From Candidatus Contubernalis alkalaceticus (GTDB lineage Bacteria > Bacillota > Dethiobacteria > SKNC01), in contig NZ_CP054699.1 in assembly GCF_022558445.1 (NCBI RefSeq), forward strand, positions 2,744,001 through 2,808,000: DNA of 64,000 bases, written 5' to 3'. Both the position numbers and the translations under genes were made by a program. Positions within the stretch are counted from its first letter, which is position 1, and every line of letters starts with the position of its first letter. Below the pieces are notes generated by a model. It saw nothing but the letters and a program-made list of their open reading frames with translations. It was not told where the DNA came from and did no database searches. Positions 1-8,030 of the stretch are shown here, piece by piece.

Positions 1-473
1 TAGAGCCCCTCCCACCTGGGCATTATGGGCTCTTCAATGACAAATTTGCCCTGGTTAAACCGATTAGCCAGCCATAAAATCAAATTAAAGGCGTTTTGAC
101 TGCCGCCCATAGCATAATAACGATAGATATTACTATACTCCCGGGGGGTTAAGCCGGTTCTATCCATCAGCTCCTCAACTTCATCTTCAATCCCTGAATT
201 AATAAATATTTTCTTTTTACCACAGCAGCTCTCAAAGAAATCTTTGAACTTTTTAAAATAGCTTAACCCTCCATGGATAATTAAAAATATAAAATCACAG
301 TCATGGGCCTGCTGCACACAACGGGTATATTCTTTAGGATCATCATCTATTTTATAGGTATCCATGAAATATAATTCAAATTGTCCCGGATATTGCTGTT
401 CTAAAATCTGCCTGGCCTCCTGTAAATGATAGGCAGAATCATGGCCGCCAAAAATAAACAAAACTCTATACAT
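1..473 (-). CDS. cobN: Cobaltochelatase large subunit CobN-like, 5' part (runs off the window)
   Basis: The reading frame is open from an ATG at 473 to the window edge and gives about 157 residues. The start MYRVLFIFGGHDSAYHL and the later EEPIMPRWEGL segment fit the N-terminal part of the CobN/BchH magnesium-cobalt chelatase H family, which inserts the metal into a tetrapyrrole with ATPase partner subunits. Its start overlaps the end of cbiZ by 8 bases, so it is translationally coupled and is the last visible gene of the riboswitch-led importer operon. CobN-like proteins are often over-assigned; the catalytic C-terminal part lies outside the window, so the exact metal and substrate are open. 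Confidence 0.7.
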   Translation of the reverse strand, partial: MYRVLFIFGGHDSAYHLQEARQILEQQYPGQFELYFMDTYKIDDDPKEYTRCVQQAHDCDFIFLIIHGGLSYFKKFKDFFESCCGKKKIFINSGIEDEVEELMDRTGLTPREYSNIYRYYAMGGSQNAFNLILWLANRFNQGKFVIEEPIMPRWEGL

Positions 474-1611
474 CACCGTCACCTCCCGGGATATTGTGAG
501 GAGGCTTTTCCTCTAACTTCCCCGCAGCCCGGACCATAACTTCTTCAAAATAACCTGTTAAGCGCCCGATGAGATGATCATCCCCTGAAATAGTAATCTC
601 TTCCGGTGCTTTTACATTCAATAGTTTTTGGACATTTTCTAAAATAACGGCGGCGGTTTCCTCAATTTCCCATTGATTTAGAAGCTGCCAGTCATACTGG
701 TCAAGCAGATGGATGTACAGGGAGGCGTAAGCAACCAGCTTAGCCTCTCTCTCCAGGACATGAAGGTTATGAATAAAATCCGGTTTCTGTAATGGTTGGG
801 ACCCGGCCAAATGGCAGTATCTCCGCCAAAGGCTTTCTTCTGTTAACCCGTAGCGGTCAAACCTCTTAAGGACACTTCGCTGGTCCTTTGGGTTCAAGCC
901 GGACTGCTTATGAAGTGCCTCTTTTACCGCACTCTTGACTGACCTGCCTATGAGTTCCCCCAGCTTGGAATGCTTTCCCGTATTAGTCAGCAAATATGGT
1001 GAATCTCCATTACATATCAATATGGTGCCGTCAGTACCGCTGCCTGTTGCCAACCCTGTAGAGTATCGGCTGGGGGCCATCAATTCCTGAAGGGCAGCTG
1101 TTTTTGCTTCCGTGCAGGTAACCAGAGCCCGGGTAAGGGCAGCAGGGGTTAAATCTACGTTTATTTCCAAAATAATATTAATCGTTCCCCGGGCCTTCTT
1201 TACCTCCGCCAGCTCTTTCCTCTCATCATATGAGGCGGGATCCCCCACTCTACCGCCGTTGACCTCAACTCCTCCCGTAACAACAGCTGTAACGCTTAGG
1301 CCCTCATGATTTTCCACCTGTATAGAGACATTGTCCATTGAAGCAGCCGTCCCAATACCGGCAGCAGAGTTGGAATTTAGGCCCAGTTCTTCAGCTATTA
1401 ACTCCATGTGTTCTTCATAGGTAGGCGCCTTTAACTCACAGGCTATGCCGGCTCCCGGGTTGCAGTCGTTGTTAAAAACCGCCTTCAAATCCTCATTATA
1501 CCCCCCGTTAATAGGAGATGTGCTGAGCACCTTTCTCTTTCCCTTGAATAGAACCACGAGACTTTTTTGGTAGCGGTGAATTTCATCCCCCAGGTCCGTT
1601 TTAAAAATCAT
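466..1611 (-). CDS. cbiZ: Adenosylcobinamide amidohydrolase CbiZ
   Basis: CbiZ removes the aminopropanol or nucleotide-loop side of imported adenosylcobinamide or cobamides to give adenosylcobyric acid, allowing a foreign corrinoid to be rebuilt with the host's own lower ligand. The family signature is clear: VLSTSPINGGYN near the N-terminus, CNPGAGIAC, a glycine/serine-rich AAGIGTAASM stretch and a GTDGTI segment. The protein is longer than a minimal CbiZ (about 220-250 residues); the last 130 or so residues are helical and I cannot assign them. The ATG at 1611 sits 11 bases after GGAGG, with a TTG at 1614 as alternative start. It follows the BtuD-like ATPase by about 30 bases. Confidence 0.85.
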   Translation of the reverse strand: MIFKTDLGDEIHRYQKSLVVLFKGKRKVLSTSPINGGYNEDLKAVFNNDCNPGAGIACELKAPTYEEHMELIAEELGLNSNSAAGIGTAASMDNVSIQVENHEGLSVTAVVTGGVEVNGGRVGDPASYDERKELAEVKKARGTINIILEINVDLTPAALTRALVTCTEAKTAALQELMAPSRYSTGLATGSGTDGTILICNGDSPYLLTNTGKHSKLGELIGRSVKSAVKEALHKQSGLNPKDQRSVLKRFDRYGLTEESLWRRYCHLAGSQPLQKPDFIHNLHVLEREAKLVAYASLYIHLLDQYDWQLLNQWEIEETAAVILENVQKLLNVKAPEEITISGDDHLIGRLTGYFEEVMVRAAGKLEEKPPHNIPGGDGDV

Positions 1612-1640
1612 CAAAATTAATTCCTCCCATGCTGATTAAA

Positions 1641-2855
1641 TTATACTGCTTTCACTAAATCAGGAGTTATGTGGTGAAAAAGCTCTCCACTGTTTTTACA
1701 GCAGATTATGCTGTCCCAATTCTGCGCGCCGTATATTTTCCTGCAGCCTGCTTCATCCCGGAGAGCGTAAATTCTTTTCCCCTTCTTAATGGCCAGTTCA
1801 GCAAGGCTTATATTGCGTTTATTAAGAAACCCTGCGGGAAAACCGGAATCTATGATAAGGTTTGAACTGTTAATTAAAGAATTGGCTTTTTTAAAAGCTC
1901 CGTCTCCTATTGGCTCAAAAGCCTTTTCACTGCTGATTACTGCTCCAGTGGCCTTTGCCACGTGGTAATCCACATCATTTTCATGGATAACCCCCGTGCT
2001 TACTCCATAACCCCTTCTAGAGAGCAGTCGATAAAGACCAGTGGCACTGCCCCCGCCCCCAATTATAAAAATGGAAGAGCTGCAATTATTGGAACAAAGT
2101 TCTACAGAGCCCAGTATGTTGTTAAAATGAGCACAGTTGATATCAAAGAGTTCCGTTACAGTGTTTTCTTTAATAATCTCCTCTGGAGGGCCGCAGGCCA
2201 GTATTTTGTTATCTTTAACCAGTATAGCAATTTCACAGCTTTTTAATGCCAGGTCAACCTCATGCAGGGACAGTATTACGGTAATCCCCTTCTCCCTGGA
2301 CAGTTTGTTCAGGATTCCCATCACTTCGATGCGGTGACGGACATCCAGGTGAGTGGTAGGCTCATCCAAAACAATTATCTCCGGTTCCTGAGCCAGGGCA
2401 CGGGCCAGCATAACCTTTTGTTTCTGCCCATCGCTCAGCTCATTAAAGAACTGGTAGGCAATATCCCAAGCATTGACCATACGCAGCGCCTCCCTGGTTT
2501 TTTCAACATCTTTGTCCGTAAGGTAACCGAAAAAGCCAGTATGAGGATGCCTCCCCATGGAAGCAATATCAAAACTGGTCATCAATCCTGGAGACAGGCG
2601 TTCTGTCAGGACAACAGCCATATTTTTAGCCAGCTCAGAAGACTTAACCTTGAATATATTTTGATTTTTCAAGTAAACGGTACCCTGTACCGGGGCTAAA
2701 AAACCGCACAGTGACTTTAAGATGGTTGATTTTCCTGACCCATTGGGGCCCAGAAGGCAGATCAGTTGACCTTTTAGCACCTCCAGATTAATCTGGTCGA
2801 TAATTATTTTTTTGCCGTACCCTACAGCCAGTTCCTGCGTATTCATTACATTCAC
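1641..2855 (-). CDS. btuD: Cobalamin-type ABC transporter ATPase (BtuD/FecE family) with C-terminal extension
   Basis: Residues 1-250 form a FecE/BtuD ATPase: Walker A GPNGSGKST, signature LSDGQKQK (an LSGGQ variant), Walker B IIVLDEPTTHLD and the switch His in LSLHEVD. It should power corrinoid import with the permease and binding protein upstream. Residues about 265-404 are an added domain beginning SIFIIGGGGSATGLYRLL, which looks like a nucleotide- or cofactor-binding fold. Similar tails occur on BtuD-like proteins in cobamide-salvaging anaerobes; its role here is unknown. The GTG start at 2855 has GAGGAGG upstream and overlaps the permease stop, so the two are coupled. Confidence 0.85.
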   Translation of the reverse strand: MNVMNTQELAVGYGKKIIIDQINLEVLKGQLICLLGPNGSGKSTILKSLCGFLAPVQGTVYLKNQNIFKVKSSELAKNMAVVLTERLSPGLMTSFDIASMGRHPHTGFFGYLTDKDVEKTREALRMVNAWDIAYQFFNELSDGQKQKVMLARALAQEPEIIVLDEPTTHLDVRHRIEVMGILNKLSREKGITVILSLHEVDLALKSCEIAILVKDNKILACGPPEEIIKENTVTELFDINCAHFNNILGSVELCSNNCSSSIFIIGGGGSATGLYRLLSRRGYGVSTGVIHENDVDYHVAKATGAVISSEKAFEPIGDGAFKKANSLINSSNLIIDSGFPAGFLNKRNISLAELAIKKGKRIYALRDEAGCRKIYGAQNWDSIICCKNSGELFHHITPDLVKAV

Positions 2856-3880
2856 ATTGCGTTCCTCCTCTTTAAAAGCATCATAATTACAATGGGAGCG
2901 CCAAAAAATGAGGTGATAGCGCTGACCGGCAGTTCCACAGGGCTTAAAAGCATCCGGGCCGTGAGGTCACACAAGGCGGTGATAATGCCTCCCAGCAGAA
3001 TAGTCCCCGGTATAAGAACCCGGTTATCGGAGGTTTGAAATAGCATCCTGGCTATGTGGGGCACAGCCATTCCGATAAAAGCTACCGGCCCTGTAAAAGC
3101 CGTTATCAATGCAGCCAGGACACTGGAAATAGAAACAATAACAAAACGAAAGGATTTTATGTTAATACCCATGCTTTTGGCATAATCCTCCCCCAACAAA
3201 AATGCATTTAAGGGTTTACATATGAAAAAGGACGCCAACAGTAAGGGGATTCCTATGGCTGCCACAATACCCACCTGCTGCCAGGTGTAACCGGAAAAAC
3301 TGCCCATAGACCACATTACAAATCCATGCACCTTCTCTTTTTCCGCCAAAGCCGTCAGCAAGCTGGTTACGGCACTGCATAAATACCCTACCATTAAACC
3401 AATCACCAGTAGAGTAACAATACTTTTTACTTTACTTGAAACCAGCAGAACCACTGCCATAACTAAAATTGCTCCCAAAAAAGCAGCCCCTACAATTAAA
3501 AAGGGAGAGACAGTTTTCATGCCAAAGGTGAATCCAGCCAAAATCACCAAACCCACCATTAAGGTAGCCCCGGAGGAAATTCCCAAAACGAAAGGCCCCA
3601 CAATAGGATTTCTAAAAAACACCTGCAGCAGCAGGCCCGCCGCTGCCAATGATGCCCCCCCCAGGATTGCAGCTAACGTTCGGGGAAACCGAATTTTCCA
3701 GATAATTGCCTGATGAACCCCCTCCCCGGACAGCTGCTTCGTAATAATGTCTACAACTTCCCCGATTCCGATACCTACAGAACCAAGGCTTATGTTAATA
3801 ATAAAAGATACTAACAGCAAAAAGAGAAGAAAAATAAATATTGTAACTACCCTTGTATTCCTGACTTTACCTAATTCCAT
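2852..3880 (-). CDS. btuC: Cobalamin/iron-complex ABC permease (BtuC/FecCD family)
   Basis: A polytopic membrane protein of about 342 residues with the FecCD pattern: GSVGIGIGEV near the N-terminus, IRFPRTLAAILGGASLAAAGLLLQ, FFRNPIVGPFVLGISSGA and GPVAFIGMAVPHIARML. It would form the dimeric channel of the corrinoid importer. I chose the ATG at 3880, which gives the normal family length; an in-frame GTG at 3940 that overlaps the binding-protein stop codon is possible if initiation is purely coupled. The neighbours on both sides (binding protein, ATPase) complete a BtuFCD set under the cobalamin riboswitch at 5508-5685. Confidence 0.88.
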   Translation of the reverse strand: MELGKVRNTRVVTIFIFLLFLLLVSFIINISLGSVGIGIGEVVDIITKQLSGEGVHQAIIWKIRFPRTLAAILGGASLAAAGLLLQVFFRNPIVGPFVLGISSGATLMVGLVILAGFTFGMKTVSPFLIVGAAFLGAILVMAVVLLVSSKVKSIVTLLVIGLMVGYLCSAVTSLLTALAEKEKVHGFVMWSMGSFSGYTWQQVGIVAAIGIPLLLASFFICKPLNAFLLGEDYAKSMGINIKSFRFVIVSISSVLAALITAFTGPVAFIGMAVPHIARMLFQTSDNRVLIPGTILLGGIITALCDLTARMLLSPVELPVSAITSFFGAPIVIMMLLKRRNAM

Positions 3881-3932
3881 ATAATGCTCTCTGCCTTTCT
3901 CTCCAATTTTTCTTCTCACACCTGCCTTTTCA

Positions 3933-5120
3933 CTATTCACTAATAAGCTGTGAATGGTGCTTTAAATCATATCCACTAAAAGCTTCAGGATAAAAGATTG
4001 CTGCCAAATCTTCAATCTGTTCATGGGTTTTTTCCAGAGCCTGGTAGTACCAGGGTTGAAATACCCAAACTTTCTCCTGCTTAACAGTCTCTATATCCTC
4101 TAAAATTGGTGCATTTTCAATAACCGTATTTAAAGAAGGCATCCATGTGGTAGTTGAAGAATAAATAAATACCTCCGCTTCCGCTGCCCGGGCGTAAAAT
4201 TCCTCCAAAGTAATAGGTTCACTCCCTGTTTTATCTACTCCAAAATCTTTAAAGACATAATCTCCGCCGGCCATTTCTATCATTTTCCCAACGTAAGAAC
4301 CGGCGTTGGGCACATATACATTGCCATCGTAAACCATTCCCCAAACAACCCGGGTCTTCTCTCCTGATGGGATTTTCTCTTTTATAGATTCCAAAGCCTC
4401 TTCAATCTCAGCGAAATAGTTATTGGCCTCCTCTTCTTTATTGAAAAAGGCTGACAAAAACTTCATCCACTCCATTCTGGCCATAGGTTCATCCTCGGTA
4501 TAATCATTAATTACCACATAAGGAATGTCCAGTTCTTTAAATTTTTCAATTAATGAGTACTGCCCGGATGATCCAGTATAAACCATGGCCAGTTCAGGGT
4601 TAAGAGCTTGTACCAGCTCATAATCCGGTTCTCCCATACCGCTTCCGCCCACATATGAGATATCTCCCGACTCCAGTCCCTGTTTTATCTCTTCAATAAA
4701 CCATTCATCTGTATCTGAAGTTACCCCGGAAATATTGTCAAAAATACCCAGTGGATTCATAAGAGATACAAATGTTGTTGAACAAACCAGAACATTTTGC
4801 ACCGGGGTATATATAATCTGGTCAGCATCATATCCGTCAGGCACTACTGCATCCCGGGGAACCAATATCAATGTTCTTCCTTCCCCATCAACCACTCTCT
4901 TAACATTATCTTCCAAATATTCGATGCTAAAATCGGCGCCATACTCTACATTAACTTGTGCTGTATCCTCAACGACTTCTTCTTTTTGAGTTTCTTCCAC
5001 CTGCTCCTCTACGACATCCCCGGCATTCTTTTCTTCAGATTGATTAGTGCAGCCCGGTGTAAACATAATCATAAAAAAAGTAAATGTGATTAAAATTACC
5101 ATTAACATTTTTTTTAACAT
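3933..5120 (-). CDS. btuF: Corrinoid/iron-complex substrate-binding lipoprotein (BtuF-like)
   Basis: The first 24 residues form a lipoprotein signal ending at Cys24 (MFTPGC), so the protein should be tethered to the outer face of the membrane. The body has the two-lobed helical-backbone fold of BtuF/FecB proteins, with phrases such as NPLGIFDNISGVTSD, NPELAMVYTG and a C-terminal VWVFQPWYYQALE. It is longer than average (395 residues) because of an acidic linker after the signal and an N-terminal insert. It is the first gene after a cobalamin riboswitch and two hairpins, so cobamide is the likely ligand and repressor. ATG start with GAGGAGG 9 bases upstream. Confidence 0.85.
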   Translation of the reverse strand: MLKKMLMVILITFTFFMIMFTPGCTNQSEEKNAGDVVEEQVEETQKEEVVEDTAQVNVEYGADFSIEYLEDNVKRVVDGEGRTLILVPRDAVVPDGYDADQIIYTPVQNVLVCSTTFVSLMNPLGIFDNISGVTSDTDEWFIEEIKQGLESGDISYVGGSGMGEPDYELVQALNPELAMVYTGSSGQYSLIEKFKELDIPYVVINDYTEDEPMARMEWMKFLSAFFNKEEEANNYFAEIEEALESIKEKIPSGEKTRVVWGMVYDGNVYVPNAGSYVGKMIEMAGGDYVFKDFGVDKTGSEPITLEEFYARAAEAEVFIYSSTTTWMPSLNTVIENAPILEDIETVKQEKVWVFQPWYYQALEKTHEQIEDLAAIFYPEAFSGYDLKHHSQLISE

Positions 5121-5174
5121 TTTATAAGCCTCCTCATTGTTTAAACTTATTAAGCATGATTAGAAATCTTAATA

Positions 5175-5231
5175 CAAAAAACCAGAAATGCATAATTAAA
5201 AAAAATAGCACCTCTGGTTGTCCAGTCAGTA
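5175..5231 (-). terminator. Riboswitch-controlled terminator before btuF
   Basis: On the minus strand AACCAGAGGTGC pairs with GCATTTCTGGTT across an AT-rich loop and is followed by a T-run. The segment just upstream, CTGACTGG, can pair with the 5' arm CCAG and would break the terminator. The same 5' arm (about 25 bases) recurs in the second riboswitch leader at 7073-7105, which supports a conserved expression platform. A further hairpin lies at 5394-5413 and a 16-bp imperfect stem at 5254-5307. Confidence 0.6.
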
Positions 5232-5507
5232 CAACTCTAAAGTTTTCTTATTCGGGACAAGGGGGACAAGGGATGGAAAAGGTAACAGGTTCCTTGTCCC
5301 TCCTGTCTTAATTTCAAATACACAAATTCCCTGTCACCCTGTACCTCCCGGCTGTACACCAGGATTGTTCACGGCTAAAACAAAAAATTCCCCGTTTCTT
5401 CCTTAGGAAGAACTGAGGAACATAGACCTAAACATCAATAAAGAAGTTTGGCAATATGCAGCACCCCTTTCCTGCGAAGAAGGTTTTTCGTATTATGTGT
5501 TATGCTT

Positions 5508-5685
5508 AAGGCAGGTTTCCTGACTTACGGATCAAAGTTCCTGTTTTTCGCCTTCCTGGATTTTATCTAAAACCAGTGGCAACTAATAAAACGGAACTCC
5601 CCGCTTACAGTGGCGCGACCGCCCAGGATTTTCACCTGGTTCCCTATTACCCTCAAAAATATATAAGAGGCACCTGAAGCACTAT
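5508..5685 (-). promoter_or_regulatory. Cobalamin riboswitch 1
   Basis: Read on the minus strand the region has the ordered B12-element blocks: CAGGTGCC, AATAGGGAA, GGTGAAAATCCTGGGCGGTC, GCGCCACTGT, GCCACTGG and the closing AAGTCAGGAAACCTGCC. A conserved CCTTCTTCGCAGGAAAGG just downstream (5465-5483) may be the P13 loop that kisses L5. It should lower expression of the btuF-btuC-btuD-cbiZ-cobN operon when adenosylcobalamin is plentiful. Confidence 0.95.
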
Positions 5686-5746
5686 TGATAGTTAGATTTA
5701 TTCTAACTCATGTTATATTCTAAAAAATCTACCTTTATGTAGGATG

Positions 5747-5775
5747 ATTATAAGCTAAATGCAATTAATTTGCAA
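5747..5775 (-). promoter_or_regulatory. Promoter of riboswitch 1 transcript with TGCAA-N5-TTGCA element
   Basis: Minus strand TTGCAA (5770-5775), 17-base spacer and TATAAT (5747-5752), about 60 bases upstream of the aptamer. An inverted repeat TGCAA-N5-TTGCA at 5760-5774 overlaps the -35 box. The same arrangement is seen at riboswitch 3 (62218-62232). Confidence 0.65.
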
Positions 5776-5792
5776 TAGGTAATTAGTTAGAC

Positions 5793-6791
5793 CTATGTTA
5801 GAACGCAACCGTTACGCCCGAGAACCTTATTCTGCAATTGGATGGCGTGCTCCAGTTCTTTTAAAGATCCAGTTAATACTTCATATACCAGATACTCAGG
5901 CTTCACCGCCTGGATAAAACTTCTAACACCTTCATGGTCAAAGATAAGATGCTGATCTATATGTTGAATATGCTTTCTTGCCAGCAGGAAACGCTCCCAA
6001 ATGTCTTCTGTTTCCATCAGTATTTGTTGATTTTCAGTAAAATTTCTTTTCAAGTAACTTCCCGGCAGCGTTTTATTTAAATGAATACCCCGAATGTATT
6101 TTTTTAAACTTCCCAGGTTATTTACCTTTTCTAAAAGATATCTGCAAGCCTCATGACCATTTTTAATTTCCGGATTGGTAATTAACAGGTGTCCTGTATC
6201 CAGCATAAATCCCTTCCGTGGATATTGAACTTTTTCCAAAAATTTTTCTATCAGCTTCGGATTTAAAAATGTCAAACCCGGCCACCACAAATTTTCAAAA
6301 AGAAGATCCACCCCCAAATCCTCCTTACCGAAGACCTGGTTAACCAGCTGGGCAGCAGCCTCCAGCACATCCCAATCACTATATGTAAATTCCCAGGAAT
6401 AAATATGTTCGATATCAACGTGACTTACATGAAAAACTACATAATCTGCTTTTAAAGCCACCGCTTTTGACAGTTCCAATTTGTATTGGTCAACCATAAC
6501 TTCCGGCTCTAATCCACCGTAGAAACTTTTTATATTATCCAAAGATTTGAACTGCCTCAACAGTTCCTTATGGTCTCCCCTCCAAAAATCCAGCCACATG
6601 GGCCAGTAACACAGATGGATACCTTGTATTATTTCTTCAGGGATATCTTCAACTCTGCAGCAGCCGCCGTGAATTATTAATTCCAATCCATCCAGCTGGT
6701 TATTACTTATAAATTTTTTTATTGTATCCCAGTTGTGATTAAACCAAGCCATCCTGTTTTTAAAGGTACAAAAATTAACCAGGTGCTTCAT
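5793..6791 (-). CDS. cbiR: CbiR-like cobamide-remodelling hydrolase (AP endonuclease 2-fold TIM barrel)
   Basis: The 332-residue protein has the sugar-phosphate isomerase / AP_endonuc_2 barrel pattern with likely metal ligands spread along the strands: FENL near residue 165, LDTGHLL near 198, GIHLN near 237 and FDHEG near 285. CbiR, known from Akkermansia, belongs to this superfamily and cleaves the phosphoribosyl link of cobamides so the lower ligand can be swapped; it is unrelated in fold to CbiZ. Placement behind cobalamin riboswitch 2 and beside btuFCD-cbiZ favours that role. Without an alignment it could instead be another member of this large fold family. ATG start with GAAAGGATG upstream. 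Confidence 0.65.
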   Translation of the reverse strand: MKHLVNFCTFKNRMAWFNHNWDTIKKFISNNQLDGLELIIHGGCCRVEDIPEEIIQGIHLCYWPMWLDFWRGDHKELLRQFKSLDNIKSFYGGLEPEVMVDQYKLELSKAVALKADYVVFHVSHVDIEHIYSWEFTYSDWDVLEAAAQLVNQVFGKEDLGVDLLFENLWWPGLTFLNPKLIEKFLEKVQYPRKGFMLDTGHLLITNPEIKNGHEACRYLLEKVNNLGSLKKYIRGIHLNKTLPGSYLKRNFTENQQILMETEDIWERFLLARKHIQHIDQHLIFDHEGVRSFIQAVKPEYLVYEVLTGSLKELEHAIQLQNKVLGRNGCVLT

Positions 6792-6832
6792 AATAGAAAC
6801 ATCCTTTCGGAAAAAACATCCAATAAGATTAT

Positions 6833-7000
6833 TTAACGGGAAATATTTTCAGATATTCTTTCTAATACATCCTCAAGACTGTCTCCCTTCACTGTAGGAT
6901 AACGTTTGTCTATATCCTCTCGTATTTCTTGAACATTTCTTCCGTGCTGCAGCAGCACAAACATTCTTTTATAAATACCGTATGCTGTACTTACGTTCAT
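6833..7000 (-). CDS. Small protein of unknown function in the riboswitch 2 operon
   Basis: A 55-residue protein starting MNVSTAYGIYKRMFVLL and ending in an acidic helix (EDVLERISENIS). The ATG at 7000 has AAAGGGGGAG 5-6 bases upstream, a strong site; a longer reading from 7066 would run through the terminator hairpin and is not credible. It lies directly after that terminator and about 40 bases before the CbiR-like gene, so it is expressed from the same cobalamin-controlled transcript. I do not recognise the family; no Cys pair, signal peptide or membrane segment is present. Confidence 0.6.
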   Translation of the reverse strand: MNVSTAYGIYKRMFVLLQHGRNVQEIREDIDKRYPTVKGDSLEDVLERISENISR

Positions 7001-7043
7001 TTTTCTCCCCCTTTCTTTTAATATTGTATTTGTATTGCCACCC

Positions 7044-7084
7044 AAAAAAAAACAGAGAAATACCATAATGAAATGGCACCTCTG
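7044..7084 (-). terminator. Second terminator of the riboswitch 2 leader
   Basis: Minus strand CAGAGGTGCCAT pairs with ATGGTATTTCTCTG (outer CAGAG/CTCTG, inner TGCCAT/ATGGTA) and is followed by nine Ts. The preceding GACTGG can pair with CCAG in the 5' arm as an anti-terminator, as at btuF. It separates the DUF2292 gene from the small protein and CbiR-like gene. Confidence 0.75.
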
Positions 7085-7130
7085 GTTTTCCAGTCAGTAC
7101 TATTTTTATTCTGTAAACTTAAACTTTGAA

Positions 7131-7286
7131 TTATAATTTAATAGATTTTTTTAGCTCTTCAACCCTAATAGGCTGTTTATCCTGAATTATAACCTTTACT
7201 TCACCAAAATTAATATTACGTATTAAAAATATAAGATTTTTTTCCTTTTCACTTAAATCAATTTTAATAAAATTATTACGTTCCAA
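7131..7286 (-). CDS. DUF2292 family small protein
   Basis: A 51-residue frame beginning at a TTG (7284-7286) preceded by GGGGGGAG. The pattern LSEKEKNLIFLIRNINFGEV, then KVIIQDKQP and RVEELKKSIKL, matches the DUF2292 family of tiny basic proteins found in Bacillota, whose function is unknown. It sits between two terminator hairpins inside the riboswitch 2 leader, so it may be expressed when the first terminator is read through. It is short and AT-rich, but the family match and the ribosome site make it credible. Confidence 0.65.
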   Translation of the reverse strand: MERNNFIKIDLSEKEKNLIFLIRNINFGEVKVIIQDKQPIRVEELKKSIKL

Positions 7287-7321
7287 ACCGCTCCCCCCGT
7301 AAAAATTTATTTAACTTAACC

Positions 7322-7357
7322 AAAATAACCTTAGTTCTTCAACGGAAGAACTAAGGT
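7322..7357 (-). terminator. First terminator of the riboswitch 2 leader
   Basis: A perfect 13-bp stem (ACCTTAGTTCTTC / GAAGAACTAAGGT, loop of 4) followed on the minus strand by TATTTT. It lies about 75 bases after the aptamer, in the position expected for the expression platform. Confidence 0.7.
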
Positions 7358-7431
7358 ACACGAGACTAAACTTATACAAAGTCTATCACATACACCCCTC
7401 CTTTCCTGCGAAGAAGGTTACGTGTAATACA

Positions 7432-7600
7432 GCGGGTAGGTCTCCTGGCTTACAGATCGTAGCATGCTTCGGCCTTCCCGGAATTAAGTCCAGTGGCATT
7501 AAAGAAACAAACTCCCCGTTTACAGTGGCGCGACCGCCCAGGATTTACACCTGGTTCCCTGTTATTCTCCTAAAAATAATGAAGAAACACCCGAGCATAT
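7432..7600 (-). promoter_or_regulatory. Cobalamin riboswitch 2
   Basis: Minus strand shows AACAGGGAACCAGGTGTAAATC, then CCTGGGCGGTCGCGCCACTGT, GCCACTGG and CTGTAAGCCAGGAGACC in the right order. The downstream CCTTCTTCGCAGGAAAGG element (7399-7418) is the same as in riboswitch 1. It controls the DUF2292 gene, the 55-residue protein and the CbiR-like gene. The 5' end carries a somewhat divergent first stem. Confidence 0.93.
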
Positions 7601-7678
7601 TATTTATTTTTTAATAGATTTCAAAAATCTTTCCTCTTAAGTTTAAAAAATTTTAAACAATTAATTTACCTATTATTC

Positions 7679-8030
7679 ATTTTACCACAGGTTTATTATA
7701 AACACCATAACTTATTTCACCATTATCTTCTTGATCTTCTTACCATTTTATAACATTTGGACACAGGTTTCAATAATTTATTTTCACTTTTTTTCTACTT
7801 ATTTATTCAATTGGGGCTACTTATTTATTTATATTATGGTATATTTGCCTGACATTTAACATCGCTGAAATGGTAACCACCCCGGTGACGGCGGGGATGT
7901 AGACATTTCCATCAAAATGATTAGCCATGCTGGGTTCGAAATAAATATTTTGCCCCGGCACCTCTTGCCCATACTAGTCTCGAACAACAGCCTAAAAAAG
8001 TATAGGGACTGTTCATTTCCAGCTTGGCAC
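7679..8030. repeat. 352-bp direct repeat, left copy (target duplication of the IS element)
   Basis: Positions 7679-8030 are repeated without a visible difference at 9986-10337 (offset 2307). The two copies touch the two ends of the IS1634-family element. Long, variable target duplications are a known habit of IS1634-type elements. The content is AT-rich intergenic sequence plus, from about 7850, a GC-richer stretch that looks like decayed coding sequence. Confidence 0.9.

Noticed and set aside
5218-5406. 62-residue plus-strand frame in the btuF leader
   Set aside because: It runs through riboswitch expression-platform hairpins, has no ribosome site and looks like no protein.
7001-7066. N-terminal extension of the 55-residue protein
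   Set aside because: It would translate the terminator stem and its T-run; a strong ribosome site precedes the internal ATG at 7000.
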